Shown piece by piece: positions 32,646 to 41,994 of a stretch of DNA of 64,000 nt. Under the pieces are notes generated by a model. The model was not told where the DNA came from. It did no database searches and worked only from the letters and a program-made list of their open reading frames with translations. Within the stretch, counting starts at the first letter, position 1. The number at the start of each line of letters is the position of its first letter. Source of the stretch: Rhynchopus sp. YZ270_cl-10 (Eukaryota; Euglenozoa; Diplonemea; Diplonemida; Diplonemidae); assembly GCA_964035575.1 (NCBI GenBank), contig OZ037906.1, positions 558,001 to 622,000 on the forward strand, given 5' to 3'. The translations under genes and the position numbers were made by a program.

Positions 32646-34052
32646 TTACAGCACAGCACTGACCTCTTGCACAATCCCTGTCTTCAGGTTGAAGTCAACA
32701 ACCTTATCGTAGTACACCAAACAATACAGGTACATGTCGTAGCTGGCCTCTCTCTCAATGTTCACTGTCAAGGTGTTTGCCTGGGTGCTTGAGACGCTGT
32801 CTTGGTTCAATGTGTTCTGAAGGTCAAAGCAGTACATGGGGTAGTACTTCCAGTCGTTGTAGGAGAGCAGCCCTTGAGTGGTGAACCCCATTCCCTCAGG
32901 ATCCTTGTAGGCACTATGCATCTTCATGTACTCCTTGTAGGCAGACTGCCACTTGTTCTTACCCACCTCAATTTCCAGATCCTTGCTTGGCACCTTGATG
33001 CCGTTCAGGTCAACAGAGATCTTCCTCACCATACCACTGTCAAAGCGCGACATATCATGCTCTTGACTCGTTTCCCTGTTTTTCGTTTGGCAGAAGATGA
33101 TTGCACGTTTGATCCTTGTGTGCGACTTGATTGGTACAGGCCAGGAGATGTATGTGTCGCCAGCTGCAAACTCCTTCCTCTGAATTTGTGAAGACTCAAA
33201 GACCGCTTGAACCATACCAGACTTGTTGATGTAGCTCAGAACTCCAGCAAGCGGTGAAGGAGCCAAGGTGACACGAGGCATCCAGATCCTCATACCATAC
33301 CCAACCCAGTTCAAGGCACGGTCACTAACCCCAGAAGAGCGAAGAACTAGAGCACTGTCGTCATTTACCTCAAAATTGAACTCCATAGGTATGTTGGTGA
33401 ACATCTTCTTGTGGTGCTGGAATATGTTGAAGATAAGACTGAGAGGAACCATGCAGTGTATCTCTCTGTTCCCTGTGGTGCGTCTTGCGCGGTGTGAAGT
33501 GCTTGAGTCTCTGTTTGCAGTGTCATTGAACCCATCCACAAAGTCATCATTAACAGCATCCTTCCAAGTGATGTAGTGGCTAAGTAGATTGCTCCCCACA
33601 GTGTCATCGTATTGATTGGTGAAGTGAATGAGTGACTCTGCATTCATCTGCTGTCCTGCAAAGTTGGGAGTGTCCTCGATGTTGACCCCACCGATCTTGA
33701 GTGACTTCCTTCTGAAGAAGTTGAGAACATTTGACGTGAAGGCAGCTTTGTTATCATCATTGTCAGCAAAGGTCCATGCTTCTGTAGCATCCAGGGTCTT
33801 GTGTGCTGCAAGGTCTTCATACCCGTTACCACCTGCGTTTACCTTTACCATCTTGAAGGACATCTCCAAGAACCCTTCAGAGGGGATGATGTGGCTGCTC
33901 TGGTCAAGAAGGGTGAAGGTGAAGTCCCGCTCGACTCTTCCAAACTGGTTCTGCAGGTTGCTTGACTTCCCAGTGTCTTGGATGGTGATGTAGTCGTACC
34001 CACTGACATCGGAGTGTCTCTTGGTTTTCTCACTCAAATTGTAGAAGCTCAT
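32646..34052 (-). CDS. major capsid protein, double-jelly-roll type (Polinton-like element)
   Basis: 468 residues, beginning MSFYNLSEKTKRHSDVSGYD. Size, strand-rich composition and position next to the integrase fit the hexon-like major capsid protein of Polintons and adintoviruses. Segments consistent with this are FEVNDDSALVLRSSGVSD and the region LEIEVGKNKWQSAYKEYMK before the second jelly roll. Its start overlaps the integrase stop by 4 bp, pointing to coordinated expression. No independent fold test was possible, so identification rests on context, length and general resemblance. Confidence 0.72.
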   Translation of the reverse strand: MSFYNLSEKTKRHSDVSGYDYITIQDTGKSSNLQNQFGRVERDFTFTLLDQSSHIIPSEGFLEMSFKMVKVNAGGNGYEDLAAHKTLDATEAWTFADNDDNKAAFTSNVLNFFRRKSLKIGGVNIEDTPNFAGQQMNAESLIHFTNQYDDTVGSNLLSHYITWKDAVNDDFVDGFNDTANRDSSTSHRARRTTGNREIHCMVPLSLIFNIFQHHKKMFTNIPMEFNFEVNDDSALVLRSSGVSDRALNWVGYGMRIWMPRVTLAPSPLAGVLSYINKSGMVQAVFESSQIQRKEFAAGDTYISWPVPIKSHTRIKRAIIFCQTKNRETSQEHDMSRFDSGMVRKISVDLNGIKVPSKDLEIEVGKNKWQSAYKEYMKMHSAYKDPEGMGFTTQGLLSYNDWKYYPMYCFDLQNTLNQDSVSSTQANTLTVNIEREASYDMYLYCLVYYDKVVDFNLKTGIVQEVSAVL

Positions 34053-35449
34053 TTTGATAAGCGGATTCTATCTTGAGCAAATAGAAATTGTCTCAGCTGT
34101 GATTCATCGTTGAGTATGTCAGGTTTGAGTGTGGGGAATGCTCGTTGTGCTATGCCCTTCATGCGTTCAAAGGATGGATCTATCGGTGGGAGGAGCTTAA
34201 GTCTTTTGTTGGTCTTTGGGGGTGTCGGGGTCTCCTGAGTTGACGTCTGTGGCTCCTGTGTCTCCTGTGTGTCATCTGGCTCCCTCTCCCTCTTCTTAGC
34301 TCTTGCCTCTGCTCTGGGGTTACTGTTCAGATCCTCTTCTTTCCAATTAGGACCAGCAAGGTTGGTCATGAAGCTGTCCATTTGTGACTCGTGTTCTGCT
34401 TCTTCTACAGCTGTGTTTTGCGGAGCATCACCAAAGTCTTGTTCTGGAGTAGATCTTGGAGCATCACCAAAGTCTTCAGGGTCGTTGACCCCTCCTGGGT
34501 CTTCAGCCTCCTCCTCTTTCACTTTCAACAACCTCTCAATCCTCACCTTCCTCCCATTACTCAGTCTTGCATTCACTTGAGCCACACTAACCACACTAAA
34601 GATCTCCCTTGAAAACTTTTGCTTTGTCCCCTTTGCATGTATATTCTTACTCAACAACACCCTCACTCTATCACCAGGTTTTACACTAGACTGCGACACA
34701 CTTGCTTTATCCAGGTTCATGATGAGTATGCTGACATCGTCGTTGGTGACAAGGTTCGGAGGCTTCTTGATGGTGCTGTGGTATCTGTTGTTGTAGGCGT
34801 ACGTTAGCTCCTGAAGGCTGTCTACCCAGTTTGCTGTCTTGTTGATCTCAAAGTGCTTTTGCAGGATTTCTCGCAGTGTTCTTGAGATGCGGTCGACAAT
34901 TCCAAGGGCGTTATGGTCTCCAACCTCGTTCATCTGGTGTTCTATGCTGTGGGCGCTGAAGACTTCCTTCACCATCAGGTTGTTGAATTCTAACCCGTTG
35001 TCACTCATGATCGTTTGAGGAAGGTCCTTCTTATCTGTCTGTATCTGATGTAGTATTGCTGTCAAGGCTTCTTTGACACTACCCATTGTCTTGTTCTTCA
35101 GGGGTCTGGTGTACAACTTTCTACTAAAGACGTCTATCAAGTTCAGGATCCACGAGTAGCCTTTGTTCCTTGTCTTGAGCTTCTGGAAGTCGAGGAGGTC
35201 CATCTGCATGACGTGGTTGATCTCGAAGGCTGTGATGTGACCCGACAGCTTGCTTGGTTTCTTCCTGAACAGCTGATATGCCCTCTGCTTGTGTATGTAG
35301 TCCTCTATCTCGTCAAGGGTATACTTTTCTTCGGGGTTGTGTAGCTCTGCGCCTGCAAACTGAAAGTCAAACAACCTCGCAGGATCAGTGATGTAACCTG
35401 AGTCTCGCCATAATTTGTTCAAGTTTACTCTTACTTCGTTTGAGCTCAT
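34049..35449 (-). CDS. retroviral-type (rve) integrase of the Polinton-like element
   Basis: 466 residues. The N-terminus is a helical zinc-binding-like region. The rve core begins at about residue 75 with MQMDLLDFQKL, WILNLIDVFSRKLY and then PQTIMSDNGLEFNN. The fold continues through DHNALGIVDRISRTLREIL and the typical AYNNRYHSTIKKPP end. A C-terminal DNA-binding (chromo/SH3-like) region, PGDRVRVLLSKNIHAKGTK, precedes an acidic disordered tail. Such integrases insert Polintons with 5-6 bp target duplications. It is transcribed divergently from the adjacent small virion gene, with starts about 20 bp apart. Confidence 0.88.
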   Translation of the reverse strand: MSSNEVRVNLNKLWRDSGYITDPARLFDFQFAGAELHNPEEKYTLDEIEDYIHKQRAYQLFRKKPSKLSGHITAFEINHVMQMDLLDFQKLKTRNKGYSWILNLIDVFSRKLYTRPLKNKTMGSVKEALTAILHQIQTDKKDLPQTIMSDNGLEFNNLMVKEVFSAHSIEHQMNEVGDHNALGIVDRISRTLREILQKHFEINKTANWVDSLQELTYAYNNRYHSTIKKPPNLVTNDDVSILIMNLDKASVSQSSVKPGDRVRVLLSKNIHAKGTKQKFSREIFSVVSVAQVNARLSNGRKVRIERLLKVKEEEAEDPGGVNDPEDFGDAPRSTPEQDFGDAPQNTAVEEAEHESQMDSFMTNLAGPNWKEEDLNSNPRAEARAKKREREPDDTQETQEPQTSTQETPTPPKTNKRLKLLPPIDPSFERMKGIAQRAFPTLKPDILNDESQLRQFLFAQDRIRLSK

Positions 35450-35469
35450 TTATTTCTTCTACACAAAAA

Positions 35470-35871
35470 ATGGTCACTACAAGCAGATATCAGAAGACAC
35501 CAGTGTACGTATCACCTGTCGACATGCAGAGGATTGCAGATGCCTTAGGTGGGAAGAGCAAGACCGTATCAGTTACGTTGCATGCAAGTGGTATCAAACG
35601 GTATCCATTGCCACTAACCTCAAAGCAGAAGGAGAAGGTCAAGGAGAAGGGGTCAACACGCATCACTTTAAGTCAACCACAGCTGCTGTTCATTGGAGGT
35701 GATAGGAAGGAGGGAGGGTTCTTGCAGTTCTTGGTACCGTTGTTGGCAGCAGGAGCAAGTGCACTCGCAGGCTCGCTTGGGACACAGCTTGGTAGCACAG
35801 CAGGGAAGTTCATTGATAGGAAGGTGAATGGGCGTGGTCTGATAGCACCTGGTAGAAGGTTAAAAAAATAG
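35470..35871 (+). CDS. small virion/membrane-active protein (Polinton-like element)
   Basis: 133 residues from the ATG at 35470. A strand-rich N-terminal half (KTKVSVTLHASGIKRYPLPL-type text) is followed by a hydrophobic glycine-alanine helix, FLQFLVPLLAAGASALAGSL, and a basic end GRGLIAPGRRLKK. The pattern resembles minor capsid or core peptides of adenovirus-like elements (pVI/pX-like). Function is inferred only. Confidence 0.55.
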   Translation: MVTTSRYQKTPVYVSPVDMQRIADALGGKSKTVSVTLHASGIKRYPLPLTSKQKEKVKEKGSTRITLSQPQLLFIGGDRKEGGFLQFLVPLLAAGASALAGSLGTQLGSTAGKFIDRKVNGRGLIAPGRRLKK

Positions 35872-35948
35872 GGGGCTTTGCTCCTGAACCTCTTCGAGAT
35901 GATGAGATTATAGACTGGTGTAGAGATCAGGGCATAGAGCTGAAAGGT

Positions 35949-36323
35949 ATGGTGATGAGGGATGAGATTACTGACAACATGGATGGGTTGTACTTGATAA
36001 ACTTAGATGAGAGAGAGGGTAAAGGAACACATTGGGTAGGTTTCTTTCATGACACTGACCTTACTTTCTACTTTGACCCCCTTGGTTTACCCCCTCCCCA
36101 AGAATTGACTGCACACTACAAACCCCTCACATACAACAGCAATCAAATACAGGATGTCTCTTCTGCACTATGTGGCTACTTTGTGTGTTTGTTCTTCAAG
36201 TACATGCATACGTATGAGGACAAATATGAAGGCTTCTACGCAATGACACACGGGATCTTTGGCAGCGACACAAAAGAAAACGAACGCGTACTTCTTGAGG
36301 ATGTGTACGATGTATCAAAATGA
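35949..36323 (+). CDS. adenain/Ulp1-type cysteine protease (Polinton-like element)
   Basis: 124 residues from the ATG at 35949. Catalytic motifs are GTHWVGFF (His), YFDPLGLPPP (Asp) and the Gln and Cys in NQIQDVSSALCGYFVC. These are the hallmarks of the adenovirus maturation protease and its Polinton homologues, which cleave capsid precursors during assembly. Its end overlaps the next start by 4 bp (ATGA), so the two genes are probably co-expressed. Confidence 0.85.
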   Translation: MVMRDEITDNMDGLYLINLDEREGKGTHWVGFFHDTDLTFYFDPLGLPPPQELTAHYKPLTYNSNQIQDVSSALCGYFVCLFFKYMHTYEDKYEGFYAMTHGIFGSDTKENERVLLEDVYDVSK

Positions 36324-36994
36324 CCTCATATTGTGTAAAGTGCAAGACAAAGACCACAGATGTCGATGGAGAGGAGACAACAACAAAGAACGGACGTCGA
36401 GGTGTGAAGAGCAAGTGTGCTGATTGCGGTACAAAGAAGTTCAGGTTTGCCAAAGGATCTACAGCTGAAAAACAAGGAGGAGACATTGTGAAGGCACTCA
36501 ACGACAAGTTCCCAGACACAGAGTTCCACTTCCCAGTCATGAACGAAAAAACAGGACAAGTCGAGAAGGCTAACTTCATGGGACCAAACACAAAGCTGGA
36601 AGAGAGAATCAAAGACCTTGAGAAGAATGCTGAACGTGCATGGAAGGGAGAGCAGATACCAAAGGAGGACATCATAACACCAGGCAAATCAAGGTTCGAT
36701 GAAAGTGCGATGATACACGACCTGCAGTACAAACATGCAGGAAAGATAGGGAAGAGTGGGAAGGATGTACGTAAGATGAAGCACAAAGCAGACCTACAAC
36801 TCATCCGATCAAACATCTACCATGCACTAGACCCCAACAACAAGAGCTCAATAGACAGAGTACAGCACATAGCGAGTGTCCCCACCTTCATCCTCAAGAT
36901 CCTAGGGGAGACAGCGTATGGCAAGATCACAGGGAATGGAATGGAGATTGGAGATACACTAGACTCAGGAGCAGACCTCCCTCGAGGGTGCTAA
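36320..36994 (+). CDS. zinc-ribbon plus parvovirus-type PLA2-like protein (Polinton-like element)
   Basis: 224 residues. An N-terminal zinc ribbon (YCVKCKTKT with CADCGTKKFRF) is of the kind found alone in many large DNA viruses. It is joined to a phospholipase A2-like domain: FMGPNTKLEERI calcium-loop-like text, the catalytic-type AMIHDLQYKHA and HKADLQLI. In parvoviruses and several adenovirus-like elements the PLA2 module opens endosomal membranes during entry. Ends SGADLPRGC. Confidence 0.72.
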   Translation: MTSYCVKCKTKTTDVDGEETTTKNGRRGVKSKCADCGTKKFRFAKGSTAEKQGGDIVKALNDKFPDTEFHFPVMNEKTGQVEKANFMGPNTKLEERIKDLEKNAERAWKGEQIPKEDIITPGKSRFDESAMIHDLQYKHAGKIGKSGKDVRKMKHKADLQLIRSNIYHALDPNNKSSIDRVQHIASVPTFILKILGETAYGKITGNGMEIGDTLDSGADLPRGC

Positions 36995-37014
36995 CACCAC
37001 CGAAGACTCAAATA

Positions 37015-37037
37015 ATACATATCGCAGAGATATGTAT
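37015..37037. terminator. second copy of the palindromic hairpin between convergent genes
   Basis: Exact inverted copy of 32607-32629 (arms ATACATATC and GATATGTAT, loop GCAGA). It lies 20 bp after the PLA2-like gene and before the end of the convergent small gene. Confidence 0.6.
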
Positions 37038-37045
37038 AGACACAC

Positions 37046-37255
37046 CTATATTGTAACCAACCCATTCCCAAGCACAACATTATGCCTCTTAGAGATGTCA
37101 GCCAACACATCAAGCACCTTCTTGTTGTCTCTTTCTTCTTGCTTCTCTTGCTTCTCCTCCATATCTACCCCACTACCCTCCACCAAATCACTCCAGGTTC
37201 TCTTCCTCCCTGATACCCTTTCACTATCCTTCACTAGATTTGACCAGGATGACAT
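37046..37255 (-). CDS. small charged protein (Polinton-like element)
   Basis: 69 residues beginning MSSWSNLVKDSERVSGRKRT and ending NVVLGNGLVTI, with a central EEKQEKQEERDNKK helix. The SxSWSxLVxxS pattern occurs twice. It directly follows the penton-like gene on the same strand. No family recognised. Confidence 0.4.
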   Translation of the reverse strand: MSSWSNLVKDSERVSGRKRTWSDLVEGSGVDMEEKQEKQEERDNKKVLDVLADISKRHNVVLGNGLVTI

Positions 37256-37259
37256 TTTT

Positions 37260-38000
37260 TTAGTACGAAGATTTTACTTTGCGAAGGATAACATGATAGT
37301 TGACGTTCTCCCCTTGGTTGTTGATGCGCTTCCCATTCTGGTCTGTGAGCCAGAACCTTATGCTGTTGATCTGTGTCTTGTTGGTGGGGACATAGTACGA
37401 GCTGCCAGGTTCTACCACGTTGTACAAACTACTAGGAGGGAGGGATGGTGGGCTGACAACATACAAGATTTGCGACTTGGTGCCTGATGTGCCTGTGTTG
37501 TGGTAGGAGTACTTTGGGTTCACAAGATCACAGTGTACAACAACTGCTTGGATTCCGTTCGTGATGTCTGCGACGTGAGGCGCAATGTTCACACCTGCAC
37601 TTATGATAGTGTTCTCAGCAAAGCCTAAGATTCCATAGAAGGAGCCTGTTCTGAAGTTCACTTGATAGTTAGCAGGTAGGGTGATCTTAATCTTCTGCAG
37701 GGCTAGGATGGGCTCTATTGTGATTTCCGATGGTATGTGGTCGTTGATCTCAGAGATGCTGTAGTTCCCGTCACCGAACACTATTGTCTCCCATGAAGAA
37801 CCGTTGTCACGACTCCACTCAAAGAAGTTGTTGCCTTGCTGCTGGCTGATGTTTGTCCACGAGTAGTACTGGCTGCTCTTGATGAGACTTATCTCGTAGC
37901 TGTCACCTTCATCAAGGTATATGGGAGGGTTGTAGGCTACAGTGAAGTCAGTGGAGATTGGTTCTCCTTCAGAGGAGACAAAGAGTGAGAGTTGTTCCAT
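37260..38000 (-). CDS. penton-like minor capsid protein (Polinton-like element)
   Basis: 246 residues, strand-rich throughout: FTVAYNPPIYLDEGDSYEIS at the start, ITLPANYQVNFRTGSFYGIL in the middle and YYVPTNKTQINSIRFWLTDQ near the end. The FYGILGF segment and the length match single-jelly-roll penton proteins of Polintons, which fill the fivefold vertices. Confidence 0.75.
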   Translation of the reverse strand: MEQLSLFVSSEGEPISTDFTVAYNPPIYLDEGDSYEISLIKSSQYYSWTNISQQQGNNFFEWSRDNGSSWETIVFGDGNYSISEINDHIPSEITIEPILALQKIKITLPANYQVNFRTGSFYGILGFAENTIISAGVNIAPHVADITNGIQAVVVHCDLVNPKYSYHNTGTSGTKSQILYVVSPPSLPPSSLYNVVEPGSSYYVPTNKTQINSIRFWLTDQNGKRINNQGENVNYHVILRKVKSSY

Positions 38001-38002
38001 TT

Positions 38003-38623
38003 TTATGAGTTGATTTCTTGTGTGAGGAGTTTGTGTTCCTCTAGGTCTATCTTGTTGTTGTTCAGAAGCCAGTCAAGGATAGTGGCTGCTTCTTGTTTGA
38101 TTTCTTGACTTGTATTACCTGCCTTCTTTCCTCCTATCAAGATCGTCAGTCTATTCATTGCACCCTCGGTGTCCATTTGATACACACCACTCCCAGTCTT
38201 ACCTCCTTTACCTTTACCCATACCTTTCCCTTTACCTTTACCTGTCGATGGTGTCGGAGTAATGCTACCATCAAAAGTAGGCGGATTGTTGGGGTTATGG
38301 AAGTTCCATGTCGGACCCAGGTTCGGTGTCAGGTTCGGTGTCAAATTCGGGGTCTGCATACTACTAATATGTGATAAAGCTTCTTGGAATGATGTCTGGT
38401 CTGAAGCACTCGGTTGTGGTGTGGATGTTGAGGTATATGTTGCAATTCCTGATAAGAAGTTGTCAGTTTGGTCTCCCTCATCTGAAGTCTTGATCGGGCC
38501 ATCAATCTCCTTCAGGGTTTCTTGTTCGTTGAGAATATCAGATCGTTGTTGTGCTATGGAGTCCTTCAGTCTACCAATATCGCGTAGAAGCTTCTCGAGA
38601 CTTGATGTATTGTTCAGTTGCAT
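38003..38623 (-). CDS. coiled-coil/low-complexity virion-associated protein (Polinton-like element)
   Basis: 206 residues from the ATG at 38623. An N-terminal coiled coil (SLEKLLRDIGRLKDSIAQQ) is followed by a threonine/proline region with repeated LTPN, a GKGKGKGMGKGKGG stretch and a C-terminal helix. Starts are divergent from the packaging ATPase, only about 15 bp apart. No family recognised. Confidence 0.5.
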   Translation of the reverse strand: MQLNNTSSLEKLLRDIGRLKDSIAQQRSDILNEQETLKEIDGPIKTSDEGDQTDNFLSGIATYTSTSTPQPSASDQTSFQEALSHISSMQTPNLTPNLTPNLGPTWNFHNPNNPPTFDGSITPTPSTGKGKGKGMGKGKGGKTGSGVYQMDTEGAMNRLTILIGGKKAGNTSQEIKQEAATILDWLLNNNKIDLEEHKLLTQEINS

Positions 38624-38638
38624 TTTGTTATTGCAAAA

Positions 38639-39379
38639 ATGATACGCAATTACGTTACGAGGAATGAGTCCCCTGAGGATGATGAACATTCAAAGCTTCT
38701 TCCGTCGTGGCCATTCAGGATGTTGTCTGTCGGATCTTCTGGGTGTGGGAAGAGCACAGTGATGGGGAATATGCTGATGAACAAGGAGTTGAAGTTACCG
38801 TTTGACAGGGTTTTCGTTATCAGCACAACATTGCACCAGAAGATCTACCAGGTTATGATGGAACACTTTGCAGACATTGACGAGAAGATACGAAGTGAGC
38901 TGGAACGGGAGTTGAAGAAGAAGAAGGTGAGTGAGGAGAAGATCGATGAGACCTTAGAAGCCTTGAAGCCAACAGCAGAGTTCTTCGACAGTGTGGGTGA
39001 GTTCGATGTGGAGGACCTTGACCCCAACCAGAAGAATCTTGTGTTGTTGGATGACATTGTGATGGAGAAGAAACAGAGAGACTTCATTGACCTGTATATA
39101 CGTGGACGTCATCGCAACATCTCACCAGTCTACTTGAGTCAGAGCTTCTATGACACCCCAAAGGCGATACGACAGAACTGCAGCTGCTTCCTGCTGTTCA
39201 ACCTCAACAAGAAGGAGAGACGGATGATAGCGACTTCATGCAGTGACCTTGAGCCTGATGAGTTTAACAGTATGTTTGAGGGTCTGCCCCGGTACAACTT
39301 CGTCATGATCGACAACCAGCCTGTTGTTCCTGAATTGAAGTATCGAAGGAACTTTGATGAGATTCTGTTTCCAGGATGA
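38639..39379 (+). CDS. A32/FtsK-type genome-packaging ATPase (Polinton-like element)
   Basis: 246 residues from the ATG at 38639. Walker A is SVGSSGCGKSTVMGN near residue 30, and Walker B is KNLVLLDDIVMEKKQRD near 140. The following YIRGRHRNISPVYLSQSFYD and the polar sensor region are typical of A32-like ATPases that pump DNA into capsids of Polintons, giant viruses and virophages. Confidence 0.9.
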   Translation: MIRNYVTRNESPEDDEHSKLLPSWPFRMLSVGSSGCGKSTVMGNMLMNKELKLPFDRVFVISTTLHQKIYQVMMEHFADIDEKIRSELERELKKKKVSEEKIDETLEALKPTAEFFDSVGEFDVEDLDPNQKNLVLLDDIVMEKKQRDFIDLYIRGRHRNISPVYLSQSFYDTPKAIRQNCSCFLLFNLNKKERRMIATSCSDLEPDEFNSMFEGLPRYNFVMIDNQPVVPELKYRRNFDEILFPG

Positions 39380-39390
39380 TAAGAGAAACG

Positions 39391-39546
39391 ATGTCCGACA
39401 AGACGAGAGACTCAGAAACGAAGGTTCCTCGAGGGAATTCAGCCCGAGATGTGAGTTCGAGTGGGAGTGTTGGGAGCAAGATAGTGACTGTGATGTGTTG
39501 CAGGAGCAAATGTGTAGGGAACCCCAAGGTTGTGGTCAAACGGTAG
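39391..39546 (+). CDS. small basic protein at the right edge of the Polinton-like element
   Basis: 51 residues beginning MSDKTRDSETKVPRGNSARD, with a CCRSKC cluster and ending NPKVVVKR. It starts 12 bp after the packaging ATPase on the same strand. Short, so uncertain; it may be a core-type basic peptide. Confidence 0.35.
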   Translation: MSDKTRDSETKVPRGNSARDVSSSGSVGSKIVTVMCCRSKCVGNPKVVVKR

Positions 39547-39804
39547 GTATTGTTATACACATGCCATGTACGCGGTGAGGGGCACGTTGCAGATGTTGAG
39601 GAAGGAGATAAGAAAAGCCCATTCCCACCGTACTCACTCTTTTTGTTCATGTCCCCACCTGCCTCCTTCACTTGTGCCCACTCTTTTTCCACCCTCAACC
39701 TGCATTCCGACTATTTCACGCCGCATTGCCGCGGAATTCCAATGTGAACGACGGAGCACACCATTCCTCCCTATTATCATCACCGGCCCCACACTTACAC
39801 AGTA
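39547..39804. other. boundary zone between the Polinton-like element and the host NTPase gene
   Basis: Composition changes here from AT-rich element DNA to CT-rich host leader. No terminal repeat is visible. Confidence 0.5.
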
Positions 39805-41426
39805 ATGCACCAACAGGAAACTACACAAATGACAAAATACAACAAAATGTGGCAATGGGCTCGAAAGGCCCATGACCAGGTCATTGAAGTTGGGGGTTTG
39901 AAAATTGGTGGAGGAATGTCCTTGAGCGTACTATGTTGGGAAGGCGCGAAGTACGCATGGCATACATACAATGTAACAAACTATGGTCCAGACACCCTCT
40001 ACGATCTCAAGAACAAGATGGAGGAGTCCCACGCACACCTCGACGAAATGCTCAAGAAGATTGTCACAGCACCGTACAAACCCGAAGTACCAAATGGCAG
40101 GGAGTATGTTCCAAGACAGCAAGATGGTGCACTGGAGAAGGATTTACAAGAGAACATCGCCAGCGAGACAGACTTCTTCTTGTTGATGGGTGAGAGCGGC
40201 TCAGGCAAAACCACGATGATGCAGCATTTGCTGAAAAAAAACTACAAGGAAGGCGTGATCTTTGTGGCGGTCCATGCGGATAAGCTGGTGGATGTGCCTA
40301 AAAACAAGGTGAGAGATGTGGTTGAGGCGGCTGTGCTCGAGCAGTTCGAAGAGTGCAAGGATCATCCCCGCCATAAGCCCAGTTTTACGGGCTTCATCAA
40401 ACACGCTAACGAGGTCCGGAAGAGGGCGAAGAAGGGGAAGAAGGCACATCCGCTGATCATCTACATCACTCTGGATACGAAGGAAGCTACAGAGCTCAGT
40501 TACGAGACTATGGGGAACATTGCCGTGGCTGTCGGGGGAATGGCAAGCGACCTTTCATCGAAGCAGAACTGTTGCAAGACCATTCTCGAGTTCTCCAAAA
40601 CAGGAATATCCGACACGCTCAAGAAAATCCGCACTGATTTCGACCGTTTTGAAGTGGGTGCGATGACAGAGGAGGAACTCCTGGCTATTGGGGAACAGCT
40701 AGTGCTGAAGGGTCCCCTGTATCTTGCGGTGACAGAGGCCGAGAGGAAGGCGTTCCTAGTGAAGAAGGATCCCCAGAATCTTATTGGGCCGTATCTCAAG
40801 CACTATCACGACTGGTTGGGCGGACAGACAAAGACCTTGGCGGGGTTCATCAAAACAAAGGTGGGGTCTGAAAGTATGCACCGTTTTGTTGCCTTTTTGT
40901 ACAACATGATTATTAACCACACATCTCATCGCAGTTGAGTCTGCCACCGCTGAAACAAAGGATAAGGTTTTGACGAAGCTGAAGGCGGGTATGTTGTTGT
41001 TGGGGTGGGTAGTTTGTCAATTATGAGACACACGTATTGCACAGGGATCGATGGGAGGTAGTACCGTGCGAATATTATTATTTTATGAATGATTAAACAC
41101 ATCACTTCGCAGATATCAATGCCAAGTATAACCTCACATGCAAAAGCCTGGACAAACAGCCGGATCTGGATGTTCTGAAGGACATGGCACAGGCTGGAGC
41201 AGAGGGTGTTTACCACCTTGCTGCCAACGATGATGCTATTACTGAACTCAGCAAACGTGACTCAGACTCTACACTGATCCGCACAGTGGGTGAGACCCAC
41301 GTGAGGATCCACCGCTACTCTCACGCACTGTACCTGAATGGCGTGAAGGGGCCAGATGACGAAGGCGTGGAGAAGAATATTACAGAAGTGAAGGAGAAGT
41401 TCGGGATGAACGCGAAGTCTGCGTGA
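39805..41426 (+). CDS. P-loop NTPase, three exons
   Basis: Exons 39805-40873, 40935-40988 and 41113-41426. Both introns are phase 1 (donors A|GTATGC and G|GTATGT, acceptors CATCGCAG and CTTCGCAG) and are 61 and 124 bp long. The product is 478 residues. Residues 25-45 are weakly hydrophobic (GGMSLSVLCWEGAKYAW). Walker A GESGSGKTTMMQH lies at 129-136 and a Walker B-like HPLIIYITLD near 218, followed by helical domains; the last exon encodes a compact alpha/beta C-terminus. The order fits AAA+/STAND-like or KAP-like P-loop ATPases, but no subfamily is recognised. Donor choice at 40874 is forced by the frame of exon 2. Confidence 0.8.
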
Positions 41427-41994
41427 TGATATGGGTGTGGGGTGATGTACTTTTGTGGTTCTTTTTTTTTTGTTTATTTGTGTCTGGAGGAGGTGCGGGG
41501 AAGGGTATGAAAAAAAAAGAAAAAACAGGGTGTTGTCAACTGTCCCAACAACACAGGCTCAGCCGGGTGTGGGTAGGAATAGTAAATATGTTTTGTGATT
41601 ATTTTTTATTTGTATTTGTCTCTGGAGGGTGGGAACAACGATGGGTCTTACTTGCACAATATGGGGGAAAAAAAAAACCGTCCTATGAGTTGAGTGTATG
41701 TCTCTGGTGCTTTGAGTCAGAACGAGGGGTTTTTGGTGTTGTTTTGATATTTTTCCTTTCCCAAACAAAACAAAACAAAACAAATCCAAAAAAAAAAACA
41801 TATGCCCTTATGAGAATTTTTCTTTTCTTTCTGTTTTTCACAACACAATCACCACACTCAGACAGGAGTACAACAAATTACACAAATGGGGAGGATGACA
41901 AATTGTGGTTCAAAAGAACCCGTGGTATAGGCCTACAGGGGAACGCCACGTAAAATAAAGACTAACGCGCCATGTGCACTACCTCTTGGGTGGT
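41427..41994. other. 3' flank of the NTPase gene
   Basis: T- and A-runs and no gene. Just before the 130 bp direct repeat, ACTAACGCGC near 41971 faintly recalls the satellite unit that precedes the left copy. Confidence 0.5.

Larger units (their letters stand above)
27841..39546. mobile_element. Polinton/adintovirus-like element
   Basis: An 11.7 kb block with the Polinton gene complement: protein-primed family B polymerase, retroviral-type integrase, major capsid protein, penton-like minor capsid protein, A32/FtsK-type packaging ATPase, adenain-type protease, PLA2-like protein and a fibre-like protein. Genes are packed head to head or tail to tail, with gaps of tens of bases or overlaps. Codon use and AT content differ from host genes. 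Terminal inverted repeats were not found, so both edges are gene-based estimates. The capsid and packaging genes look whole, whereas the polymerase is broken (about one break), so it is read as a fairly young fossil that is no longer complete. Confidence 0.9.
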
